From Oscillospiraceae bacterium (GTDB lineage: Bacteria; Bacillota; Clostridia; Oscillospirales; CAG-272), in contig SVTU01000070.1 of NCBI GenBank assembly GCA_015063655.1, positions 1 to 7,501 on the forward strand: a stretch of DNA of 7,501 nucleotides, given 5' to 3'. The translations under genes and the position numbers were made by a program. Position 1 is the stretch's first letter. Each line of letters begins with the position of its first letter. Under the pieces are notes generated by a model. The model had not been told where the DNA came from. It did no database searches and saw nothing but the letters and a program-made list of their open reading frames with translations. Below, piece after piece: positions 1 through 6,011 of the stretch.

Positions 1-3000
1 AGAGCTTTTCGGCCGCCACGGCGTAATAGGATAGCTGGCGGGCGTGCTTCTGTTGCATTTTTTCGTGCAGAAGTCGGTCGTCTCGACATTCCTCGGCGGA
101 TAGGCGGTCGGTCTTGTAATCGACCAATACAAGCTCATCGTTGCGGTCAAGCATGACAAGGTCGATCACACCCTGCACGGCGATCTGCTCGTTGCGGACA
201 AGCTCGCCAAGCTTCTCATTTTGCGTAAAGCTGCCAACGGGCATTAGAATATGAAAGCGTTGCTCACGGAACACCTGCTGTGCCGAAAGGATCTCACGTA
301 GCAGGGAAGAGCGGGCAAAGGCCTCTAATTCCTCGGTAAGGATCATCTCCCGTGTGTGCGAGGGGAGAAAGCGCTTAGATAGCAGGCGGTCAAGCTCGCT
401 TGCTACGCCGAGACGGGACAGCCTGTCAAAATCGCAGAACTGCAAGAATAGGTGCGTCAGCGTGCCTCGCTCTGCCGCTATCTTGCCCGCCTGCTCCTTG
501 CCTGAGAAGAAGGCAGGGATCTGCTCTGTCGGTTCCTCTTCAAAGAGAGCCACGGCATCCGCTTCGCTGTCCAGCGTGTCGGGTGATAGCCTTGAGACGG
601 ATAGCTTTGAGGGAATCGAGGAGAGTGGGAAATAGGGGTACGAGTAAGCAAGAGAGCGGTGCAAAAGCTCTGTATCTGTCTTTTCTCCGTCCTCCTCCTT
701 GCGTGCCGCATCGGGAAGCGGCGGCATGCTTGAAAGAGCCTTGCGAATGTCGGCAGGCGTTAGGAAGCAAAGCTTGCAAAAGGCAGAGGGATCGCCGTAG
801 GCCGAGAGGGCTGTGAGGATCCATTGCAGATATGAATCGGTATGCAGCAGAGAATATCGATCGCCAAAGGAAGCGGTCTTTTCGGCACGGGACAGAATGC
901 GCTCGGCCGTAGTGCGCCCGTAGCCCGTGATGAACAGTCTTTCTCTGGCACGGGTGAGTGCCACGTAAAGCACACGGATCTGCTCCTCAGTCTCCTCTGT
1001 TGCTTTGGTGGCGAGGATGGCCTCACGCAAGGGGGTGTTGACACGCCCAAAGCCCGTAGGCTCGGAAAGCTTCATGGCAACGCCGAGATCGTGATGGAAC
1101 AAAAGGCTGTCGGCACGGCTTCGCTTCTCAAAGGTGGCGTGCGAGGCAAACAGAAAGACGGCAGGGAACTCAAGACCCTTGGAATGGTGAATGGTGAGCA
1201 GGTTAACGCAATCGTCTCTCAGCTCTGCCGTATCGCTCTCAAGGGCAACGCCCGCATCGATCACACGGCGCAGGTATTCAATGAATTGAAACAGTCCCCG
1301 ATAGCTTCCCGCCTCAAAGCGACGGGCATAGTCGTACAAGCGAAGCACGTGCGGGGAGCTTGGCAGTGAGGTACGGCGGAACTGCTCGGTGGTGAACAGA
1401 TAGCGCAGGAGCTTATCCACAGAGACGGAGAGCGAGGCGTCACGCCACGCCGACAGTACGTCGCAAACCGTTTGGCACTTGCCGCCAAGGGCGTTGTCCG
1501 CTTTGGCATATGCTTCCACGCAGTCATAAACCGAGAAGGCAGGCTCGCCCGCACGGCGAAGGATTACCAGGTCATCCATCGTAAAGCCGAACAGCGGGGA
1601 GCGGAGCATGCCCGAAAGGTAAATATCTCGATGAGGATTGTCGATGGCATTGAGAACACACAGCACCAACGCAACCTCTGCATTTTCAAAATAGGTGTTT
1701 CCCTTACCGCCTGCATACGGAATGCCGTATTCCTCCAAAATGGGGGTGAGAATGGCGGCCTTGCTGTGGGAACGGTACAGAATGGCAATGTCACCGGGGC
1801 GGAAGGGTGTGCCGTCTGCCTTCTTTTCATGAGCGAGCAGATGGCGAATGGTGAGGGCGACCTGCCTTGCCTCCCAAACGGAAGCATGCTCTTCCTCCTC
1901 CTCACTATCCTCTTCCGCATCCTCCGTGTCCTTGGTGATCACGGTCAGCTCGACAGCGGCAGAGCGATACTCCTCGTTTGGCTTGCCCTTGGCAAAGCCA
2001 AGGTCATCGAAAGAGGAATAGCCAATGCTGTCTTGGCAGAAGGAGAACAGATAGGAGCAAACGGCATTGGTGAAATCGATCACCGATTCGTCGCAACGGA
2101 AGTTTTGCGACATGAAAACAGTTTCGTCCTCCGAGGCCTCGGCTTCTTTACTGCCGTGCATGGGGAAGGCTCGGCGGTAGCCTGAAAAGACGTCGGGCTG
2201 TGCGCCTCGGAAGCAATAGATGCATTGCTTGATATCGCCCACCATAAAGCGGTTGCGGCCGTTGGAGATGGCAGAGAAGATACTGTCCTGAACACGGTCC
2301 ACGTCCTGATACTCGTCAATATAGATCTCGTCATAGCAGGAGGCCGTCTCCTTGGCAAGGGGCGTGGGTGTACCGTCTCCATTGACAAAAAGGCGCAAGG
2401 CGGCACGGCGCACGTCATTGAAGGAATATAGCTTGCGCTCATGCTTTTCTTGGTCACAGCGGGCGTCGAACTCCGTGAGCAGGGTGTAGAGAATATGGGT
2501 GTAGTCGGCCGTTAGGGTCATGGCACGGGCCACGTCCTCGGCGGGGAGAGATAGCATGCGTTCGGCCAGAGCGGTCAGGGAAGCATTGACCTCCTTGCGC
2601 TGCTGCTTATACTGCTCGAACTCCTCGGATTGCATCATGCCTCGGCCTGTTGGGCGCAGCATGGGACGGCAGGAGAGCATACCTCGGGTATCGGCATACG
2701 AGCGTGACTTAGCCGTTTCGTATAGGGCTTTGAGGAAGCCAAGCTCGCTTTCAAAGGTCTTGCGGTAGCTACCCGTATGCTCCTCGTTTTGCACGAAGAA
2801 GGGAAGTGCTTGCTCATAGATCGTTACAGCATGCTCAAGCGTTTGTACGCAATCTTGTCTGAGCACGGCACCAAAGTCGGTGTCAAAAAAATCCTTGTCG
2901 GCGTCACGTCTTGTCTTTTCCTCGCACAGGCGCAGAAATTCCACGCCGCTTTCGTACGAGGAAACGTGAGAGTACAGATCAAGCAGAACGTCGGAGAGGG

Positions 3001-3511
3001 TGTGCAAATTGCGAAGCTGAGTAAAGCATTCGGCAAAACGGGCAAAGCCCTCGGCATCTTTGTCATAGTATTCGCCGATCACGTCCTCCATCACGTCCTT
3101 GGCCAGCAGATCCATCTCCGAGGGGTCACCCAGGCGAAAGCCGATGGGCATGCCCAAGGCCGAGACGTTTTTCCGTACCTCGTCAAGATAAAAGGCGTCG
3201 ATGGTGCAGATGCGTGCTGATCCGATCTTGACAAGCTGGGACGAAAGGTGCTTGTTGTGAGGATTTTTGACCAAGGCCTCACTGACAGCACCGAAAATGC
3301 GTGTGCGCAGCTCCGAGGCAGCGGCACGGGTGAACGTAACGATCAGCATGCGGGAAATATCCGCAGGCTCCTTTTCGTCGGTCAGTCGCCGAATGATGCG
3401 CTCGGTGAGCGTGGCTGTCTTGCCCGAGCCTGCTGCGGCCGAGATCAGTAAATTTTTGTTGCGAACCGTCATGGCGGCTGTTTGCTCGGGTGTCCATACC
3501 TTGTCTGCCAT
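1..3511 (-). CDS. addA: AddA, ATP-dependent helicase/nuclease subunit A (3' end outside window)
   Basis: AddA is the UvrD/RecB-like (SF1) helicase and nuclease subunit of AddAB, the Firmicutes counterpart of RecBCD. It unwinds and resects double-strand breaks for RecA-dependent repair in the cytoplasm. One frame stays open for 1170 codons from the ATG at 3511 to the window edge. All helicase motifs are in frame and in order: TPEQ near residue 7, Walker A GSGKT 28-32, VTFTRAAASELR from 58, Walker B DEYQD 399-403, GDIKQ from 425, NFR shortly after, HHSKGLEFP 775-783 and VALTRARERL 850-859. The C-terminal RecB-family nuclease has H1020 (in RGTLTH), D1117 (in GVIDL), D1131 and K1133 (in VDYKTD), and QLAYYA near 1159. 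AddA proteins are usually about 1,150-1,250 residues, so little is missing. AAAGGA lies 9 bases before the start. There is an acidic run (EEDSEEEEE) between the helicase motifs. No addB is visible nearby. The family call is secure; pairing with AddB is inferred. Confidence 0.96.
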   Translation of the reverse strand, partial: MADKVWTPEQTAAMTVRNKNLLISAAAGSGKTATLTERIIRRLTDEKEPADISRMLIVTFTRAAASELRTRIFGAVSEALVKNPHNKHLSSQLVKIGSARICTIDAFYLDEVRKNVSALGMPIGFRLGDPSEMDLLAKDVMEDVIGEYYDKDAEGFARFAECFTQLRNLHTLSDVLLDLYSHVSSYESGVEFLRLCEEKTRRDADKDFFDTDFGAVLRQDCVQTLEHAVTIYEQALPFFVQNEEHTGSYRKTFESELGFLKALYETAKSRSYADTRGMLSCRPMLRPTGRGMMQSEEFEQYKQQRKEVNASLTALAERMLSLPAEDVARAMTLTADYTHILYTLLTEFDARCDQEKHERKLYSFNDVRRAALRLFVNGDGTPTPLAKETASCYDEIYIDEYQDVDRVQDSIFSAISNGRNRFMVGDIKQCIYCFRGAQPDVFSGYRRAFPMHGSKEAEASEDETVFMSQNFRCDESVIDFTNAVCSYLFSFCQDSIGYSSFDDLGFAKGKPNEEYRSAAVELTVITKDTEDAEEDSEEEEEHASVWEARQVALTIRHLLAHEKKADGTPFRPGDIAILYRSHSKAAILTPILEEYGIPYAGGKGNTYFENAEVALVLCVLNAIDNPHRDIYLSGMLRSPLFGFTMDDLVILRRAGEPAFSVYDCVEAYAKADNALGGKCQTVCDVLSAWRDASLSVSVDKLLRYLFTTEQFRRTSLPSSPHVLRLYDYARRFEAGSYRGLFQFIEYLRRVIDAGVALESDTAELRDDCVNLLTIHHSKGLEFPAVFLFASHATFEKRSRADSLLFHHDLGVAMKLSEPTGFGRVNTPLREAILATKATEETEEQIRVLYVALTRARERLFITGYGRTTAERILSRAEKTASFGDRYSLLHTDSYLQWILTALSAYGDPSAFCKLCFLTPADIRKALSSMPPLPDAARKEEDGEKTDTELLHRSLAYSYPYFPLSSIPSKLSVSRLSPDTLDSEADAVALFEEEPTEQIPAFFSGKEQAGKIAAERGTLTHLFLQFCDFDRLSRLGVASELDRLLSKRFLPSHTREMILTEELEAFARSSLLREILSAQQVFREQRFHILMPVGSFTQNEKLGELVRNEQIAVQGVIDLVMLDRNDELVLVDYKTDRLSAEECRDDRLLHEKMQQKHARQLSYYAVAAEKL

Positions 3512-3538
3512 ATCCTCACTTCCTTTCTATGCTTGGGT

Positions 3539-3597
3539 AAAAACGGGACGCCGCACGTACAGGGGCCGCTGCCCTTGTACGGAAGCGACGTCCCGTT
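3539..3597 (-). terminator. Long hairpin with T run after khpA (probable rho-independent terminator)
   Basis: The outer arms (3542-3550 with 3589-3597) pair perfectly over 9 bases. After one mismatch, 3 more pairs form (3552-3554 with 3585-3587). An inner arm (3557-3566 with 3571-3580) then pairs over 10 positions with one mismatch on the minus-strand RNA and closes on a 4-base loop. Read on the minus strand, the last arm runs straight into five T residues (3543-3539), as expected for a terminator of the ylxM-ffh-rpsP-khpA transcript. No T run follows it on the plus strand. It sits 14 bases after the khpA stop and ends about 30 bases before the addA start, so it could also act as a leaky terminator or an RNA-processing hairpin. 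Confidence 0.75.
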
Positions 3598-3611
3598 CCT
3601 TGTGTCAACTC

Positions 3612-3848
3612 TTATTTAATTTCTACGTTGACTCTCTTGCCGTCTGTGGCGGCGGCAGCCTTCATAACCGTGCGGATCGCCTTGGCAATCTTACCGTTCT
3701 TGCCGATCACCATGCCCATATCGGACTCGGCAACCGAGAGGGTGAGCGTGGTCTCACGGCTTCCCTCATGCTCGAGTACGGTGACCTCATCGGGATGGTC
3801 CACGATGGCGCGAGCGATTCCGTATAAGGTTTCCTTCAGATCTGTCAT
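3612..3848 (-). CDS. khpA: KhpA, KH-domain RNA-binding protein (YlqC family)
   Basis: This 78-residue protein is a single type II KH domain. The signature loop GKNG (residues 49-52, in VIGKNGKIAKAIRTVMKAA) is the nucleic-acid-binding GxxG loop, and length and sequence fit the KhpA/YlqC family, which is normally about 75-80 residues. In Streptococcus pneumoniae, KhpA pairs with KhpB/EloR to bind RNA and affects cell division and elongation; the same role here is inferred. It begins 18 bases after the rpsP stop, has AGGTGAG 5 bases before its ATG, and is probably co-transcribed with rpsP and ffh. The rpsP-khpA pairing is standard in Firmicutes. It appears to be the last gene of its operon, because a strong hairpin follows. 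Confidence 0.95.
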   Translation of the reverse strand: MTDLKETLYGIARAIVDHPDEVTVLEHEGSRETTLTLSVAESDMGMVIGKNGKIAKAIRTVMKAAAATDGKRVNVEIK

Positions 3849-3866
3849 TTGGACTCACCTTGCCAA

Positions 3867-4112
3867 TTAGTCAACGATACCGGACTTCTTGAGCAGAGCC
3901 TTTACAGTCTCGGTGGGCTGTGCGCCGTTCTTGAGCCATACCTTGGCACGCTCAGCGTCGATCTTCAGCTCAACGGGCTCCGTACGGGGGTTGTAGTAGC
4001 CAAGCTCCTCGATGAAGCGACCGTCTCTGGGGCTGCGGCTGTCAGCCACGATCACACGGTAGGTGGGGGCCTTCTTTGCACCCATTCTTCTCAGTCTCAT
4101 TTTTACTGCCAT
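3867..4112 (-). CDS. rpsP: 30S ribosomal protein S16
   Basis: The 81-residue product is a small basic ribosomal protein that binds 16S rRNA and helps 30S subunit assembly. The N-terminus (MAVKMRLRRMGAKKAPTYR) followed by IVADSRSPRDGRFIEELGYYNP is the diagnostic S16 signature, and the length is typical for the family (about 80-90). The ATG is preceded by GGAGGA with an 8-base spacer, one of the best Shine-Dalgarno matches in the window, as expected for a highly expressed ribosomal gene. It lies between ffh and khpA, the classical Firmicutes arrangement. The 51-base gap from ffh is AT-rich and shows no convincing promoter, so the gene is probably expressed from the ylxM promoter. Confidence 0.98.
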   Translation of the reverse strand: MAVKMRLRRMGAKKAPTYRVIVADSRSPRDGRFIEELGYYNPRTEPVELKIDAERAKVWLKNGAQPTETVKALLKKSGIVD

Positions 4113-4120
4113 GATTGTTT

Positions 4121-4126
4121 TCCTCC
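4121..4126 (-). promoter_or_regulatory. Strong ribosome binding site of rpsP
   Basis: GGAGGA on the minus strand, 8 bases before the rpsP ATG. It lies in the 51-base AT-rich spacer (4113-4163) that separates ffh from rpsP. Apart from this site the spacer shows only poor promoter-like hexamers. Confidence 0.85.
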
Positions 4127-4163
4127 AAAAAATATATAAAGTATTTATAAAAATCCGTGTAAG

Positions 4164-5504
4164 TTAAAACGGAATTTTCATCTTGCCGCGTCTTGCCATC
4201 TTTTCCATCATCTTGGGGTCGGAGAACTGCTTCATCATCTTTTTGATCTGCTCAAACTGACGCAACAGCTTGTTGACCTCCTCTACGGTGGTGCCGCTTC
4301 CTGCGGCGATGCGCTTTTTGCGAGAGGCGTTGAGAATATCGGGCTTTTCTCTTTCTCGCTTGGTCATGGATTTGATGATGGCCTCGGTTCTGGCGATTGC
4401 CTTTTCATCAATTTGGGCGTCCTTGAGAGCCCCGGGCTTCATACCGGGTACCATGCCCATCAGCTGTTCAAGGCTTCCCATGTTTTTGATTTGGGAGAAC
4501 TGCTCCAGGTAATCGTCAAGCGTGAACGTGGATTCCCGAAGCTTGCGCTCCAGCTCCATGGCCTTCTTCTCGTCGTACTGCTGCTCAGCCTTTTCGATGA
4601 GGGACAGCACGTCGCCCATGCCCAAAATACGGGATGCCATGCGGTCGGGGTGGAAGGGCTCGATGCAATCAAGCTTTTCGCCCGTTCCGATAAACTTGAT
4701 GGGCTTGCCCGTTACGTGGCGCACAGAGAGTGCCGCACCGCCTCGGGTATCGCCGTCAAGCTTGGTCAACACCACGCCCGTAATGTCAAGCTGCTCGTCA
4801 AATGTCTTGGCTACGTTAACGGCATCCTGACCGATCATGGCGTCGATGGTCAGCAAAATTTCGGTGGGGGCTGTTTTCTTACGAATACGGCGAAGCTCCT
4901 CCATCAGCTCCTCGTCGATATGCAGGCGGCCTGCCGTATCGATAAACACCATATCATAGCCCTTTTGCAAAGCGTGCTTCACGCCCTCCTCGGCAATGGT
5001 GACGGGGGAGACGGTGTCGCCCATCGTGAATACGGGGATATCCAGCTTTTCGCCAACGATCTGCAGCTGCTTGATGGCGGCGGGGCGGTAGACGTCGCAG
5101 GCGACAAGCAAGGGATGCTTACCCTGCTTTTTATACATGCCCGCAAGCTTTCCTGCGTGCGTGGTCTTACCTGCGCCCTGCAAGCCGACCATCATGACGA
5201 CCGTGGGGGGCTTTGACGAAATGGTGAGCTTTGACTGTGTGCCGCCCATGAGATTTGTCAGCTCCTCGTTTACGATTTTGACGATCTGCTGAGCAGGGAG
5301 CAGGGATTCAAGCACCTCTGTTCCAACGGCACGCTCGGAGACGGCGGAAATGAACTCCCGCACGACCTTGAAATTGACGTCTGCCTCAAGAAGAGCGAGC
5401 TTGATCTCACGCATGCCCGCCTTAACGTCGGCTTCCGTCAGCTTTCCTTTATTCTTAAACTTCTTAAAAGCGTTTTCCAGCTTTTCACTCAGGCTTTGAA
5501 ACAC
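4164..5504 (-). CDS. ffh: Ffh, signal recognition particle GTPase (SRP54)
   Basis: Ffh binds the SRP RNA and hydrophobic signal sequences of nascent chains, and delivers ribosomes to FtsY at the membrane. With the GTG start chosen here the protein has 446 residues, normal for bacterial Ffh. The N domain covers roughly residues 1-95. The G domain has GLQGAGKTT (107-115), DVYRP (137-141), DTAGR (189-193), TKLDGD (247-252) and ILGMGDVLSLIEKA (about 293-306). The M domain has the SRP-RNA-binding segment SRKKRIAAGSG (394-404) followed by the methionine-containing KKMMKQF region, and ends in a short basic tail. The start is set by AAGGAAGGAG 5 bases before the GTG and by the family N-terminus FQSLSEKLENAF. 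An ATG 81 bases further upstream would overlap ylxM and adds 27 residues with no family likeness. ylxM ends 19 bases upstream. Confidence 0.98.
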   Translation of the reverse strand: MFQSLSEKLENAFKKFKNKGKLTEADVKAGMREIKLALLEADVNFKVVREFISAVSERAVGTEVLESLLPAQQIVKIVNEELTNLMGGTQSKLTISSKPPTVVMMVGLQGAGKTTHAGKLAGMYKKQGKHPLLVACDVYRPAAIKQLQIVGEKLDIPVFTMGDTVSPVTIAEEGVKHALQKGYDMVFIDTAGRLHIDEELMEELRRIRKKTAPTEILLTIDAMIGQDAVNVAKTFDEQLDITGVVLTKLDGDTRGGAALSVRHVTGKPIKFIGTGEKLDCIEPFHPDRMASRILGMGDVLSLIEKAEQQYDEKKAMELERKLRESTFTLDDYLEQFSQIKNMGSLEQLMGMVPGMKPGALKDAQIDEKAIARTEAIIKSMTKREREKPDILNASRKKRIAAGSGTTVEEVNKLLRQFEQIKKMMKQFSDPKMMEKMARRGKMKIPF

Positions 5505-5509
5505 GGTGT

Positions 5510-5519
5510 CTCCTTCCTT
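5510..5519 (-). promoter_or_regulatory. Ribosome binding site that fixes the ffh GTG start
   Basis: AAGGAAGGAG on the minus strand with a 5-base spacer to the GTG at 5504-5502. It lies in the 19-base gap after the ylxM stop. It decides between this GTG and the longer in-frame ATG at 5585 inside ylxM, which lacks any Ffh-like sequence after it. Confidence 0.85.
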
Positions 5520-5523
5520 TGTG

Positions 5524-5859
5524 TTATTCGGTGATGAGCTGTAGGAGTGCCTCGATCTCATCCGCGATCGGCTTTGGCATGTCATGCTTCTGCGCCAATG
5601 CTGTCAGCTGCTCGGCATGGCGGCGCACAGCCCCCAGCCTTGCGGCAAGACCAAGCTTTTCTTCATAGAAAAACAGCTCATCCGAGCTTTTCTTGATCAT
5701 ATCCCGAACACCCTGGCGGGAAATGCCGATCTCGGTGGCGATCTCGGCTAAGGACAGATCCTCATTGTAATACATGTCCATCACCGTCCGCTTGCGCTCG
5801 GGCAGAATATCTCCGTAGAAATCCAACAAAAGACCAATGCTCATATCCTTTTCAAACAT
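5524..5859 (-). CDS. ylxM: YlxM, SRP-associated helix-turn-helix protein (UPF0122, p13-like)
   Basis: The 111-residue product carries the YlxM hallmark: LLDFYG (about 11-16), then a sigma-70 region 4-like helix-turn-helix (YYNEDLSLAEIATEIGISRQG, residues 30-50), then a helical tail with FFYEEKLGL. The family is small, usually 105-120 residues. It sits directly before ffh in most Firmicutes; in Streptococcus mutans YlxM has been reported to associate with the SRP and modulate it. That role here is inferred from position and sequence. An upstream in-frame ATG at 5958 would give 144 residues but would begin before the promoter elements and has no family likeness. The ATG at 5859 is preceded by AAAGGACGGTGAG and gives the expected MFEKDMSIGLLLDFYG start. 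It is the first gene of the ylxM-ffh-rpsP-khpA operon. Confidence 0.94.
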   Translation of the reverse strand: MFEKDMSIGLLLDFYGDILPERKRTVMDMYYNEDLSLAEIATEIGISRQGVRDMIKKSSDELFFYEEKLGLAARLGAVRRHAEQLTALAQKHDMPKPIADEIEALLQLITE

Positions 5860-5862
5860 GAT

Positions 5863-5875
5863 CTCACCGTCCTTT
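5863..5875 (-). promoter_or_regulatory. Ribosome binding site that fixes the ylxM start
   Basis: AAAGGACGGTGAG on the minus strand. The AAAGGA core is 10 bases before the ATG at 5859, and a GGTGAG element lies closer. It supports the shorter YlxM over the 144-residue reading that starts at 5958. Confidence 0.75.
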
Positions 5876-5882
5876 GTTGTGT

Positions 5883-5901
5883 GTAAAGCAAAATACTTTA
5901 C
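5883..5901 (-). repeat. Short inverted repeat over the predicted ylxM transcription start
   Basis: Perfect 6-base arms, GTAAAG and CTTTAC (5883-5888 and 5896-5901), are separated by 7 bases. The first base pair lies one base downstream of the -10 hexamer, so the repeat spans the predicted start site (about 5896). It could be a repressor half-site pair or a weak hairpin at the mRNA 5' end. The arms are short, so chance is possible. Confidence 0.4.
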
Positions 5902-5902
5902 A

Positions 5903-5931
5903 AGTATACCATGCTTTTGGATATTTGTCAA
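5903..5931 (-). promoter_or_regulatory. Sigma-A promoter for ylxM-ffh-rpsP-khpA
   Basis: On the minus strand a perfect -35 TTGACA (5931-5926) is followed, after exactly 17 bases (5925-5909), by a -10 TATACT (5908-5903), five of six to consensus. The predicted start near 5896 gives a leader of about 37 bases to the ylxM ATG. The placement between the upstream gene's hairpin and ylxM fits a primary, vegetative operon promoter. No alternative promoter of similar quality was seen in the operon. Confidence 0.9.
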
Positions 5932-5941
5932 GTGTTTTGTG

Positions 5942-5955
5942 AAAAAAGTTTTTTT
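5942..5955 (-). promoter_or_regulatory. A/T tract upstream of the -35 box (UP-element-like)
   Basis: Seven A then C then six T on the minus strand, ten bases upstream of TTGACA and about 46-59 bases before the predicted start. This is where RNA polymerase alpha C-terminal domains contact UP elements. The tract is also a near-perfect dyad of A6/T7. Activation of the promoter is inferred from position only. Confidence 0.5.
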
Positions 5956-5971
5956 CATGTATCTTACGCCA

Positions 5972-6003
5972 AAGCCGCTCCGCGGCGTACCGTGGAGCGG
6001 CTT
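5972..6003 (-). terminator. Hairpin after the vWA lipoprotein gene (probable terminator)
   Basis: Arms of 10 perfect pairs (5972-5981 with 5994-6003, AAGCCGCTCC with GGAGCGGCTT) enclose a further 3-base-pair stem with a TACG loop after one mismatch. It starts 8 bases after the stop codon of the lipoprotein gene and precedes the ylxM promoter, where a terminator is expected. On the minus strand only three T residues follow the stem, so intrinsic termination may be weak. A T6 run occurs only about 23 bases further on, within the A/T tract. Confidence 0.6.
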
Positions 6004-6011
6004 GACGATGA

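Noticed and set aside
1472..2185. Plus-strand open frame of 237 codons
   Set aside because: It lies wholly antisense to addA, whose helicase motifs are all in frame. The translation resembles no family, and long antisense frames are expected opposite GC-rich third codon positions.
3603..3608. TTGACA hexamer just after khpA as a -35 box for addA
   Set aside because: No -10-like hexamer occurs at 16-18 bases downstream. That region is the GC-rich arm of the terminator-like hairpin.
4113..4163. Possible internal promoter in the AT-rich spacer before rpsP
   Set aside because: The best -35-like hexamer (CTTACA) matches only four of six, and the element 17 bases on matches the -10 consensus poorly. 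The AT-rich bases are better explained as a spacer before a strong ribosome binding site.
4413..5216. Plus-strand open frame of 267 codons
   Set aside because: It is antisense to ffh, one of the most conserved bacterial genes, and its translation has no coherent family likeness.
4164..5585. Longer Ffh reading of 473 residues starting at 5585
   Set aside because: The extra 27 residues come from the end of ylxM in another frame. The GTG at 5504 has a strong ribosome binding site and begins the normal Ffh N-terminus.
5524..5958. Longer YlxM reading of 144 residues starting at 5958
   Set aside because: The start lies upstream of the -35 and -10 boxes, so the operon mRNA would not contain it. 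The extra 33 residues do not look like the family, and a good ribosome binding site precedes the ATG at 5859.
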